From assembly GCF_008831285.2 (NCBI RefSeq), contig NW_022204837.1, forward strand, positions 1 through 58,270: a stretch of DNA of 58,270 nt, read 5' to 3'. Each line of letters opens with the position of its first letter. The first letter of the stretch is position 1. Below the pieces are notes generated by a model that saw only the letters and a list, made by a program, of their open reading frames with translations, made no database searches and was not told the origin of the DNA. Positions 9,001 to 22,100 of the stretch are shown here, in pieces. The position numbers and the translations under genes were made by a program. Source of the stretch: Nymphaea colorata. Lineage: Eukaryota; Streptophyta; Magnoliopsida; Nymphaeales; Nymphaeaceae.

Positions 9001-12000
9001 ATTTGCTCGTAGAGGAGGCCAGACACGTTCCAGATCCTGTCGCTGACGCGGCCGGTGATTTCGGATTTGAGCTCGAAGACGAGAGCAGCTGCAGTCAGGC
9101 TCTTCTCCTTGACGTTGATGAACATGATCCTGCCCTTCACCGGCGTGCTCAGCCGAGACACGAACCGCACCTAGAACTTGTAGGTCTGCTTCGGCTATAT
9201 CCTGAACTGCTCGGTGCTGACCAGTTTGAAATCCTCGCATCCCTCGTACTTGACCATGTAGCTGACTGGTTTCCCCGAGGGGTTGCTGAGCTCGATGGTC
9301 CTGGTGACTTCCTCGCCGAGGATGCACTTGAAGACGATGGGTTCCTGCTTGGGCGTGTAGAAGGGGAGGTAGACGTAGAGGTGGAGGACGAAGAGCAGCA
9401 TTTCGCGCTGGAGGGGGTGGAAGATGTCCTTGGGACTGATGTGGTTCTGCAGGCCGATTTCGGCCAGGTGCTCGCAGAGGATGTTGGCGTTGTCCTTGAA
9501 GTCCTCCTCGGTCGAGCAGATCATCTTCATCCGCTTCAGCACCATCACGTTGGCGTACTTTTGGATCAGCGAGCCGATCACCGTGCCGTCCCGGAAGTCC
9601 TTGTCGAAGTTGGTCAGCCTCCGCTCCTCCAGCAGCACCTCAGCCACCGCCTGCTCGCACCAGAAGAACAGGATGTTCTCCGAGTTGGAGCTGAAGTTGG
9701 AGTAGGCTAGATAGTGCGTGGGGATTTCGGGCAGGGCCGGCAGGTGCTGCTTGAAGTTCTTGGGCGTGACCCTCGCGAGGACGTATATCTTGAAGATCTG
9801 GTAGAGGAGGGTGATCCAGGATTCCATGGAGAGGTAGTTGTAGAGTCCCGAGTTGATCTTGAGCAGAGAGGGCATGTAGAACTTGGACTTCTCGGGCGGG
9901 AGGTTGCCCAAGTACATGTTGAGATCGGAGAACGAGAGCAAGTACTCGGGCCTGATGTGGTTGAGGTGCGCTCCTTCGATCTTGAGCATTTTGATGAGTT
10001 CGTTGTACTGCTCGAAGATCTTGCTGACCTTCTGGAGTCCCTTCTCGTTGCCGTTGAGGCGCCAGGGGTAGCTGGAGCTCTTGTTGCTGACGAAGCTGAG
10101 GATCTCGAAGAGCGGAGCGCCGTCGTTCTCGATGAAGGAGCCGGGGAAGTTGGTGATGGGGATGGTGAGCAGGTTGGAGTTGAGGTACCTGTTGATGTAG
10201 TCGATGGTGTTGGAGAGCACTGCCGGCGAGATGGGAGTCACCCCCAGGTAGGAGAGCACGGACTTGTTGGTGATGTTGGACTTGAGGGAGTGCGCGGAGT
10301 TCTTGCGCTGGAGGGGGGCGGAGGGCGCCTGCGTTTCGGGCGTCTCCACCAGCTGCAGCGCGTTGTCGGTCTTGATGGTGAACCTGTTCTCGTTCCTGAG
10401 GAAGTAGGTGTAGTTGGTGAAGATGCAGTTGTCGGCGGTGCCCGAGACGGGGATGCTGAAGGTCGGTTCATGTCGTCGGTGAACTCCAGCTTGAGGCAGA
10501 AGCTCATGGGCTTGCTGAACCTCCAGGCGAGGTCCACCCTGATCTTCTGCTTGGTGATGCCGATGTTGAGTCCCTCGGGGAAGGTGAGCTTGACGCCGAT
10601 GTTGGCCACGTCGTCGATGAACTGGCACTTCAGGTTGCAGTTCTCGTAGCCGTCGTTGAGCACCCGGAAGCTGGAAGTGGTCTCGATGTCGAGCGGAACC
10701 ACCGGCATGATCACCTCCCGCTTGTTGAAGTAGAGCATGGGCAGGCTGGAAGTCCCCTTGAGGATGACGTCCACGTACTTGAGCGGCTCCTTGACCTTGC
10801 TGGAGGTGATGAAGAGGGGCAGTTTGTGGTTGTACTCGCCGACGGTGTAGGGGTTGAAGCTGACCTTGAACTCCAGCCGCTCCTTGGACTTGAGCGTGCC
10901 CTTGTTGTGCTCGATCTGGAAAATGCCCTCCTTCTTGATCTCGTCGTCCTTGAGGAACCAGTTGACGTCCTCCTCGTCGATGTTGCTGATGGTGACCGTG
11001 ATGAACTTGGGGTAGCAGCGGTCGGGCTTGGTCACGATCTTGCGCTTGAAGTCGATCAGCGAAGGCTCGAAGATGAACTGCGGGTTTATGCTCTTGCACT
11101 TCACGTAGGGCGTGCTCTCGACCCTCACCGATTTCTCAATCGACATGGGGATCTCGATGTCGTAGTCGCCCGCCTCCTTCGGGAAGAACTACAGGTTGAA
11201 CTTGTAGACCTTCTCGGGCTTCACGAACAGCCGGTACCTCCTCTCCTCGTCCTCGTTCTTCTGCGGGATGTTCTCCTCGTCCGACTCGCTGTTGTCGAAC
11301 TCGTCCTCGTCGATCTCCTGGCCGACCAGGTTCTCGCCCTCGTTGGGGATGAACTCCACGTTCTCCTCAGTCCTCTGCGTCATGCCGATGACCTCCAGCT
11401 GCTGGTCCGAGTCCGCCAGCTCCAGCTTCAGGTTCTCGATGAACTCAGGGTTCTCGCTCTTGATCTTCTTGGAGCGGATGTCGATGATGAGGGGAGCTCG
11501 ATGGGCGACTTGTTGACAGCGTGAAGGTGGAGACCCCGCGATGCCGTGGACCACGAGCACGCCCATGTCCAGAGCCTAGTGGGAGAAGACGATGTTGGGC
11601 TCAACCACGTTGATGACGTTCTCGAGGATCTTCTTCTGGCCGCCTCGGGGTGTGATGGTGATGGAGCAGTTGAACTTGCCAGCCTCATGGCCGACGAACT
11701 TGATCTTGAGCTTCTTGAGCTCGTCGGGACTGAGCTTCAGTTTTTCGCTGATGGAGATGCCTTTGCCCTCGACGTGGAAGACGATGGGAGTCTTGGAGGT
11801 GTTCTTGATCTCGAGGAACTCCTCGAGCTGGTGGCCGATGCAGAGGACGGGCGACTGGTTGAAGATCTCGCACTTGACGTTGAACTTGGGCTCCACCAGG
11901 CTGTAGCTGCAGGTGAGCGTGATCTCGTTGCCGTCCAGCACCTTCATTATGATGCGCTCGGTGTAGTTGTACTCGTTCTTCTTGGCGGCCGGAGTGGGCA

Positions 12001-14572
12001 CCACCAGGGTGATCGGAATCGCCAGCTTCTCCTTCGACTTCAGAGTCCCCTCCAGGATCTTCGGAGTAAACAGCCGCTCCTTGTTGAGGATGAACTTGAA
12101 GAAGCGTTGCTGTTGCCGGAGTTGTAGAGAGTCACCGTTTCGGTGGTCGACATCTCGACTGAGCTTGGATCGAACTAGAACTTGAGGTTGGTCTTGTCGA
12201 TGTCTATCTCCACCGGCACGCTCTTGGCAGTCACCGTCATCTAGAACTAGTGCTGGCCGTTGATCTCGTACTTGATGGAGGTCTTGAAGTCTCCCAGCGT
12301 GTCCTTGCAGAAGGCCAGCTCGAACCCTGCTTCAGCTCCACTGTGGATCACCTGGTTCTTCTTGTAGGAGCCTGAGAGTTCGGGGTTGCTGATTTTGAGG
12401 CAGACGCTGATGGCTTTCTTGGTGCCGTTCTTGATCCAGAAGTAGCGGGACTCCTTGCTCTTGATGTAGACGTCGCCGAAGTTGATCGAGTTGGAGGAAA
12501 CCTCGATGGCCGACAGCTCTTATGGAGTCAGCTCGGCAGCCACCTCTCTCTTGTGGTTGAAGTTGGATGCAGCTCGGGGAAGACCTTCTTGGGAGCCTCG
12601 TGCACGCTCTTGTTGAACTTCTACGCAGCGCTGTGGGACACGGGAAGGGCTCGTAATCAGCGATGTGCTTGGTCACGAAGAGCCTCTCCTTGGCGTTCGG
12701 AAGCGGGATGTTTTGCTTCTTGATCTTGGTGTCGATCATGCCCGTCTAGAACTCATAGTCGATTGGTCCGTTTGTGGGAATGCCCTCGTCATCTAGCTTT
12801 TCCTCGTACTTTCCACCAGCTCCCAAGTCGTGCAGTTTGGTTTGATACAAGCTCCACTTCTTCTGCAAAACTTCATCCTTTTGCTTGTCCATCCGTTCAG
12901 TTCTGCGCTCGATCAAGAACTTGTTGTATTTTTCCTTGTTTTCCCTTGAGTTTTAGAATTATAGCTTGACAAGCTAGGCCTGTGGGTGGATTTGCGCATT
13001 TAGCTGATGAAGGTCTTTTCAGCCACACTGAATGCTTTGCTTCTTGTCTTGAAATCCATTTCCTTTTGGGTATTAGCCAGCTGTGGGCTTTCCTTTATGC
13101 TTTCGATCCGTTTTCGGCTTCTTGATTCCTGACTGGTAGCGATGCCAAAGCATCTAAGTCGATGTCGTAAATCTTGTTGATGTATAGCTTCTGAGTTGAG
13201 TCTATCTTGCCGATGGTTTTCGGCTCGAAGAGTATCTTGAAGGTGGTGGCTTCGTTGGGCTTGAGACTGTAGTAGGGAGGAACAATGCAGAAGTTGGGTA
13301 TTTTTTGGAAGGAAATGTCAACTTTGGACATGCTGTTCTTGTTTTAAAGGTTGAAAGTCAACTCTCTGGACTACTTAACCGAACAGTCACCGAATTTGAA
13401 GATGTCAGTTTCGAGCTTTACCTGGGGCAGACTGCATTGGCTTTGAGCTGGAGGATGATGGGATCGTCACCTTATGAGGTAAGCATGAGACTGTACTCGT
13501 AGATGTTCTAAGGCTTGAACTAATTCGAGTTCTTCTTGTGGTTGATGGCGCCTTCCTGGTCGTTGGGAGTGAGGGCATAGGACTTGGTGAAGACCCTATC
13601 TCTGTAGTTGACTTTGGTCCTGCAGTAGAACCTAACCTCTAGTTCCTGGAAGGGCTCGATTGAGGCTGATTAGGGTTCCATAAACATCACTCGTTCGCTC
13701 TGCTCGCTGCCGATCTCGTTGGGAGTCTGCACGTTGACAAACTACTCGGGGGAAACGAGGTACCCCTTGCGGAAGAAGGTCTTGAACATCATCTTCTTGG
13801 GAGAGTTGTTGACCACGAACGCCTTCAGCACGCTCTCCTCCCCCACGAACATCGTCCCGAAGTCGAAACTGTTCGTCTGGTTGTTCTTATCGTCGATTAT
13901 GTAACGGGAGTGGTCCACTGACGTTGCGTGGATGTCTATGGAATCCTTCACCAGGATGGCTTCGGACTTCAGCTTTATCGATCCTTTGAAGATGCCTGCC
14001 TCCGTTGGCTTGTACTTCACCTTCAGGAATGTTTCCTCCTGTGGGGAAATCTTGAGTATTTTGGGCTCGACGACCAAGATGGGTCCGTGGTCATGGCTAA
14101 ACTCGATGGTGCCTACTGCTTTGCCGTTATTCTTGATGGCTATTTTTTCCTCGTGTTCCTTTCCGATTTTCAAGAAGCCCATATCGATGAAGGGCTCGAA
14201 GAGTATCTGGCTTTCCATTTTATAGACTCTGACGGGAAGTTCGACGGTGAGTCCGTCTTCACTGATGACCTTGATGATTTCTGTTTAATTTTTGAGTTCT
14301 TTGCATTCGTATTTGATTTTGGCGGTGGTGGAGAGTCCGGAGGCGATTTCTGGTTGCATGGTGTATATAACTTTGAAGTTGGTGTTTTCTGGTTTTTGGA
14401 ATCGGATGCGCTTGGAGCGGTTGGTAAGGTTCCTGATTTAGACGGTGATCTCGTAGTACTGGTTGACCTCGATATCCTTGAAGACCACCTCCGCCGGAAT
14501 GATCTCGAAGGATTGGGCGTATATGGACTCCTTACTCGATAGGGAACGACCTTTCGCCGAGTTGCTCATCAT
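6007..14572 (-). CDS. CFAP47: CFAP47-like ASH/MSP-repeat ciliary protein
   Basis: Large protein of about 2,850 residues (human CFAP47 about 3,190) built of repeated ASH/MSP-type beta-sandwich domains, with motifs such as TVEIRNLTNRSKRIRFQ, NNSPKKMMF and LTNPSGKP-like strands throughout. The N-terminal order of motifs (EIIPAEVVFKDIEVNQYYEI, then ASGLSTTAKIKYE) matches CFAP47. A central segment (about 9350-10150) contains a calponin-homology-like helical module preceded by FPGSFIENDGAPLFEIL and EGAHLNHIRPEYLLSF, again a CFAP47 hallmark versus hydin. The family belongs to the central apparatus of motile cilia. Start: tandem ATGs at 14567-14572. Stop TGA 6007-6009. At least ten single-base breaks (about 6225, 10468, three at 11480-11535, 12107, 12560, 12640, 12980, 13155, 13420); those with an obvious repair need one base in a G or C run. 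Codon third positions are strongly G/C. Confidence 0.85.
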
Positions 14573-14690
14573 TGGGAGTGAGTAAGTTATATTTAACTAA
14601 CAATATAATAATACAAGCAACTTACCCACCATCAAATCAACAAATCATCATCACACAGCAAGATAGGCAATTTGAAACAACGCAATATAA

Positions 14691-17600
14691 ATGGAAAGCA
14701 CTTTTCAATTTGTAAAGATGAGAGGCCTACCTTCAATTGAAGATAACTAAGATCAAAGACTACGCATAGCATATACCGAATACCTCACCGAATCATAAAA
14801 GTTTAGCCCACCTTATTGGAAGAAGAAGATCAACGCTAGCTACCGAGAATGCTGAAGAAAATTAGGTGTAAGCATAAGCCATAGTCTATCTGGAAACATC
14901 GACTACCCCACTTCAAGTATGCCTATTGCTACTTTCCAGATATACTTTAACTAGCAGAGCACCTTTAAGCAAAGATGATCTCAACTCAGAAGCAAGATAT
15001 TAAAATCCAAGAGCAAAAGACGACACCAAATACAAAAATACTTAAACGCAATTCACTAGTAATTTCATATCCGTCTTGAAAGAGCGAAGCCCTTATTTTA
15101 CTGAATCAAGGAAGAACTCATCAGAAAAGATGTGAAGCTTTTATGAAAGAGCTAAATGTAGACCAACTCCAAAACAAGCATTTGAGGCCGCTGTATCGTG
15201 TGCGTTAAGCGAATATTAAGCTACTTCAAAACGCTTCAAATAGATCTAAATCTTAGCCAGTCTGCAGGTATGCTTGAAGAAACGATCGAACGATAATATA
15301 GATTGTGATGTATGTATTTGAGACATAAAAAAACGGGTGGCGATCACGTAGAATGCCAATCCACTTGCATATTACAACAAGCTTCTAGAGAGAAGCCTAA
15401 TTCATCTCACTCATAATAAACAAGCAATCCCATCTATATCAAGCAGTAGTACAGATAAGAAGAAGATGGGTAAAGATAAGACCAGCTTCACCTGCAAATA
15501 ATGAAGAAGAAAGAAAAAGCTAAGAAAATTCATCTTATTTTTAAATTATTGAAATCCAAGGAGGCAGAGAACTGAAAATCCCAAAAAAAACGATAGGTGT
15601 CCACAAGGGCATTTACTAGCATCTAAAAGCCAAGATAAAGGACAGAATAGTATAAGAATATAACATAAAGGAAGAATTTTCTTCACAAAAAGAGTGCGCA
15701 TTGGTTCAATGCTTTCGACACATCTTTAATGGTGAGCCGTTCAAATGTGAACTATACGATGAAACGCTGAATGATCTTGCACGAGTTGTAAAAGAAAAGA
15801 TTGATGCTGTTCAAGAACATTAACTCCGCGTCAGATATAGTGCTATGCTCAAACAGCTACCCAATACAGATAATACCAAAAAATGCTGAAGCATCCAATA
15901 CAAATATAGTCCGAAAAAGACCTTTAAATTAGTGCCCTATTCATATTGGATGTTATCTCCTTATTCTTACAAAGGTACGTTGAATATTTGCATTACTACG
16001 AGTCAGTCACTAGCAAAAGAAAAGCGAGTCTAATATTGCCTTACCCATTACTGTCAAAGATTACGTCAATAAGCATAGGAAGCTTAAAAACGCTTTAATT
16101 AAAATTTATCCGTACCTATCAGGAACTTTCAAGCGAATACGAGGAGTAGTTTACCTACATAATCGACTTATTCTACTTGGTCATATTGAAACAAAGATTG
16201 GCCAACCACGATAAAAGAAGACAGAAGAATGCGATGGACAAAATCAAGCCCGTTTCAATCTAATAAATAAAATTTAACACTCCTTGGACTAGTAAGCATT
16301 AACAGTAGAAACGGTTCAAATATAGATTCTCAGAACTTGCTTATCTACCGATCGGCAGGTTCCAAAACCAAAACATTTATGCTGTCAACTAGCCCAAGCA
16401 CAAAAATAGATCAAGTAGTTAGCAAATTTAGACGATATCAATAAAAAAATCATTATTCTTGAGGATAACCATACTCTATAAGCTATCTTTCGATTCGCTT
16501 TATGAATAATGCGAGCAGATAAAGCAAAGATTTGACTAAGAAAAGCTCATCGACAGCTTAAAAATCATGTTGTATCCCTGCCAATGGCTAATCATATAGA
16601 AGATGACCGTTCCTGATGTTATAAAGTCTGTAAGCCCCAAGTAGAATGCGATAGTAAACAAGAACTTCAGCAGAGTAGCAACGATATGCATCACCTAGCT
16701 AGCCATGGAAAGATACCAGCTAATGGCACAGGCTTTTCACTCCTTAAAGTCTTCGAACAATTAGCGAATAAAAGAGAGTTCGTTTACATATGTAAATTTG
16801 ATTATTCTTTAGCATAATTTGAAAGGATTCGTCCTTTGCAATCTGAATAATTATTATCTCCATACTTAGAACACCTAAATAGGATTTGGCCTTCTCGCTG
16901 ATGATAGCAACTGATGAATCCAAAGTTACTTTTGCCATTATTATGCTCGAAGAGACCTTGGTAAGAGCCGTTGAAAGGTTGGCTACGAAGGCCTTCAAGT
17001 AGTTAAACAAGAAGAACTGTAACGTCGCCATCCTAAGCCAGACATTATTATCTGGATTCTAAAAAACAGCTCGTGATGATCTGATCAGCCGTTTCGGAAA
17101 AGAATATCACTCGCATCTCTACTTCGTCAATTCCCCTGAAGATTTCGCCATTCATCTAGCGATGGACTCAGCTATTCGCGCACTCCTCCGAAACCATGAA
17201 ATCAACCGATAGACATTCCAGAAGACTTTGTAAGCTGTCTCCAGCAGAATCATCCGTAACTTTTCGACTTTAGTCGAACAAGAAGGCTAATAATAAGATA
17301 GATAATGATGCATGAAGACATGAAATTTAGGCCATATAATAAATATCAAGAAGAATAATAATGCTTTAAAGTTATCAACACCAGAGGATAGGCAAACCTA
17401 TGAATTTGCTTATTCTTTTGGGATTAAGCTACCCTGGCTTAGTGCTTGTTTATATTGATTGATTATAAGCAATGTTAGCAGCAGAGAAGAAGATTCCGAC
17501 TAGTTTTAGCCATAAATAGAAAGACAACTTCCCAAAACTTAGTTCAAAGAGGAACTGATTCGCGTATCATCCAGCGATAGCTCTCCTAATATCGATGATG

Positions 17601-19050
17601 CATCCCACTAGCCGTCTCAAAACCCAATCCACACATTCCTTTAGTCTGCTTCAATTATACAAGAAGACCATATTAACGAAGCCGTTAGGGAAGAAGTAGA
17701 CACAAACATGACTGAGCGCGGCTCCAACATCGATGATTAGAGTCCTCCTCCCAAGGCAAGCAGCGAAGACAATAGCATCGTGTAACAGGTCCAAAGGGAA
17801 AGCATCATCAGATAAGCTGAGCTGCAAAGGATTGGCGGGACCTTTGACTACTTTGCCCACCACATCTAGAAATACAAGCGTCATTTGCTTTCCCGAAAGA
17901 TTGTCCTCACCAATATCACCGCCATGATCGATAAAAACAAGATCATCAAGGCGCACCCAGTCATCCTCTCAAGGAATATTTCAAAAACTACATTTCTCTT
18001 TGCACTGACTTCCACGAGAAAAGCCATAAATACTAAATGCCCTACCGAGAGTAGAACGATAACAAAGTGGTGAATATGAATGTGGAACTAAAGCCAGGAT
18101 TCGAGCAGCTGCTTCTTTTGCGGAAGAAGACTGGAAGCAAAATAAACAGACTTTAGAAGTATATGAAGGGCCTAATTGGCAAGATCGACAAGGTATCCGA
18201 AGGATATTGGAGCTAAATTGCTTCTCACCAGCTCAAATCCACTGCAAAGAGGGATACTTTCGAGGAGAAAGAGAAGAAGTTCATGAAGAGAATAGAGAAG
18301 ATCGGCAGAGTGTACTCCAAGGGAAGGAGTGGAGAGGAAATCTCATAAGATGTGTTTGAAGAAATGGGAAAGTTCATCAGAGATGAGAGAGAGCTTAGGT
18401 TCAGCATATTCGATTGGGGGAAGGAGATAATGAGCCTCAGAAACCAAATAATATAGGGAGACTGTTCTTTCTTCAATGACCTAGAATCGTTGTTGAGTGA
18501 GTTTAAAAACTTCAACAGCACTGTATACCAATTGTAGAGAAAAAAGTTCAATTTCATTTAGAGGCTAAAGGAGGATATATAAAGAAACTATCTGTTCGAG
18601 AAGCTATGCACTCCTCTCGATAATGACTACATTCTGAGCATTTTAAACTTCACCAAAAAGAAATCAGCCGCCACTCTCCTGCAGCAATCGGACTACTAGA
18701 GGTTCCTGAACGAGGAATACTTTGGCTAAGTGATAGAATAGACTTCCTAGTTCCTCAAAGGAACCATCATCAAGTCATTCGCCTTGAAGAATGAAGATGA
18801 AGAACTGGTGAAGACAGTTTCCGGCAACCTGGTCTGCTACAACAGGAAAACGCTTGAAATAAGATACAAAATGAAGGCCAAGAACACTTCTGCCGAGTTC
18901 CAGGGAAACGGATGCGTAATTTTGAAGGAAAAAGTGATCGGAATCATATTCGATAGCGACCATTTCCAAAACGTTTATTTCCGAGACGACAATAGAGCAG
19001 AGGAACTTGTGCTCTTTCTGAACGGAGGGCCAAGCGGTGAGCAAGAGTGA
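14691..19050 (+). CDS. Large protein of unknown function, AT-rich, many UAR codons
   Basis: Reads as one protein of about 1,450 residues from ATG 14691 (MESTFQFVKMRGLPSIED) to TGA 19048-19050, across about a dozen single-base breaks. The longest clean stretches are 15886-16745 (HPIQIESEKDLEISALFILD onward) and 18000-19050. Content: a helical region with SEALILLNQGRTHQKRCEAF (possible TPR-like helix pair), a Cys-rich patch near 15300 (CDVCI...HVECQSTC), a folded mid-region (YHSHLYFVNSPEDF), an acidic Ser-rich linker at about 17500-17650, then a long helical region and a compact C-terminal part (NLVCYNRKTLEIRYKMK). At 17306-17308 a TGA overlaps an ATG with no gap; because every other spacer here is at least 24 bp I read it as a break inside one gene, but two genes are possible. 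No family recognised. Confidence 0.5.
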
Positions 19051-19167
19051 TATATATGATCTATAACATATACTAAAAATAATAGTTATTGCTTTAATAA
19101 GGAATAGCCACTTACTTATACAAGGCTGATTGAAGGGATATAAGAATATTAATATTTATTTACTACG

Positions 19168-22100
19168 ATGATCAAAACACTGAGTCAGAAATTATCGTAA
19201 ACGATCTGTACGGCTCCGGCTGTTCGATCAGTCCCCAACTCGGAATCACCTACGATCCCACCTTTATCTCCAGCTTACCATCAGCGATTCCATCGATTTC
19301 GGATGAAGTGGAACTGGCTCGCTAGTTTCTCCAAGGAATCGACACCAGCAATAGCGATTTCTCCACTGATCGGGACCTAAACTAGGCGAAATAATAGGAT
19401 TGACAAGCGAAGATGCACATCTTGAGAAGATCACGGCCAGGATTATGTCATAAGATTTAAAAAGATAGACAGCCCAGCCACTAAAAAAGAAAGGAAACGC
19501 CAGGTTGGTAAACACGAGCAACCTCACCTACAATCTGCTGGGCACTATTGAGAAACTGAACCACTAAATCATGCTCAAGGACAGCCAAATCAAGCAGCTC
19601 AAGGACAAGCTATAGATCTACTAAGCCAAATTCCTCTCATAGGGGAAAGCAAACTCAGACAGGAAGATGGTGAACCAATAAGAACAGGAGTAACCTCATT
19701 CAAAGGAGGATTTAATCAAGATATCGAAGAAACTCAAATATTTCCAAACCAAATCATCATCTCTCGAAAATGCCAACAATTAGCTATTCTAAAAGTTCAA
19801 CGCGTTAAGGGCCAAACTGGAATCCCAATTCGAAGAACTGCATAGGTTCTAAATCCAAAATCTGCAGTCATAGATGCTGTTTGAAAAGTAGAAAAGCTAA
19901 GAGTAAAAAGCTTAGCTCTTATAGAGACTCGAACAGTGCCACCAGACCATACGCAAGCTATAGAAACAGTTGAAAGAGAAGCCAAAGCACGAGTGCAATG
20001 TCTGTCGTTAGTACGATTTAGCTCAATGGTTTCCTCACTCAAGAAGACATCTAGCAGCTAAAAAGCGAAAACACCCAGCTAAAGATGAGTCTCGATAGAA
20101 CTGGAAAATAAAGACAGCAGTTGCATGAATAAATGTTGAAGCTATCCCAAATGAAGAGCACAATGCCTTTTGATTCTGAAGTGAAAAGCTAAATCTTCTA
20201 ATGATGCTGATGGTGTATGAAACAGTAAGTTTATATCAAATACTTAATATCGACAAGAATAATTATATTGTACTTAATACCATATCATGTCCAGATCAAC
20301 ATCACAACCCAACTCCAGACCATAAGCTCCAAGGGATTAGCAGAAGTAGCTTTAGGGCAACGTCCTCACCTACTCTGCGGATGAGGGCTTGAAAAAACTA
20401 GACACTGTCAAGCATCTCTATGAAACCATCAACACCAGAAATGCAAGGATACTGTAGCTAGAGGGTGAAGTTACTAGATTAAAGTCCAATGCTGCAATCA
20501 ACTCCTCAAATGCCAAAATCAGCCAAACTTTCGACCAGATAGTAAGGCGCACCGACGAAGCAACATCAAAACAAATAGAATTGCTCAAATAGGAAAATGC
20601 TCGGTTGAACAAGCAGCTTCTATAGGCAAAGAGAGACAAGACTACCTTCACCACTGAAATTAAGCTTCCTTCGCTTACAGAAAGCTATAGCAAGGCATTT
20701 TAGGCCAAGATCAAGGACATTGCAGAAGTCCAAAAGCTCAAACAGCACAACCAAGCTCTATAGGCAGAGAACGTTGAACTAAGAAGCTCGGTTGAGGAAG
20801 CCAACTCCAAGCTTATCAAGCTTACCAATCAGTTCAAGGATTAGTTTTCGAAACTCAAAGAAAGAAGGGAAGCTGAGGACAGCAGTAGATCAATCACCAA
20901 CAGTGAGATCGCCAGATTGAAAAAGAAGTAGGAAACACTAGACCAAGAAAACAAAAGGTTATAGAGAAGAGCATAAGCATAAGGTAGAACAAGTCAAGCT
21001 TTGTTCACGTTCTTGAAAGAAACGTTAGGCCTGGTTGGGCCTGTTGAGCCAGCAAACAAACTGTCTGATTATCTCAAATTTTCAAAGTAGACGACCTTAA
21101 TGATGAGAGCAAAAAGAAGAGAATTAAAGAGGCAATTTTATAGAACAGCAGGAGCCTAGTTGTTTGAAAGAAAGCTACACAAAAGCCAAAGACCAAATAT
21201 CTAAAAACTTAGAATAGCTCTCTTAAAGATAAAAGACAATAAATACACAATCGAATCAAATATCGATCTTAAACAAAAAGATTTCAGATTTAGAAACCAT
21301 CAAGACAACCTTAACCACCGAAGTAGATAGGCTCAGCAAGCTTAAGATCGAAAATGAAAGAAAGACAGAGTAGCAAAAGACCACTATTTTAAGACTAAAT
21401 AGCAATGTCTCCACTCTTTAAACTGAAAAAGTTCAAAATTTAAAAACAATCAGTTAACGCTAAAAGACAATAAAATAGAATGAAAAGAGTTAGCGATTAG
21501 AGCAGCAGAGATTCAAAGACTAATCAAATAAAACTCTGCTTTGAGGAGTAGAGTATAGAGCTTATAAAAAGATGTTGCTTCATTAACCAGCAAGGTAAAA
21601 GAGTTATAGAATGATTTAAAAGATAAAATTAGAACAATTTCCTCCCTTTAAGCTACAATAAAGACTCAGGCGTCGAATTGATTAACTTTAAAAGAAAGTA
21701 GAATAACTGGAGAAAACATTTAAGATCTCTAAGCTGAACTAGCCGAAAAGGTAAAAATTATATCCAATTTGAAGCAAAAGATAAGAGAGCTTGAATAAGA
21801 TCTTGACAGATAAAACAAGCAGCGAAGATAGGCCGAGAAGAGGGCGGCTGACTCTCAAACCATCATCGACAAGATCAACAAAGAGCTGATGCTTAGGCCT
21901 CCCAACATATCATTGGCCAAACGATTCCCATCAAATCCAGTACTCCTGACAAGGTCAATCAGCTGACAGCATAGGCACAGCTGCTGCTCTCCTCCTGGAA
22001 GACTTCTTACAACTTCGTCAAGTTCTTCAACAACTCTGAAATCATCACCAAGGACAACCTGAGCTTCGTGCTCGGCAGTCTGTAGGACTTCATGGGATGC

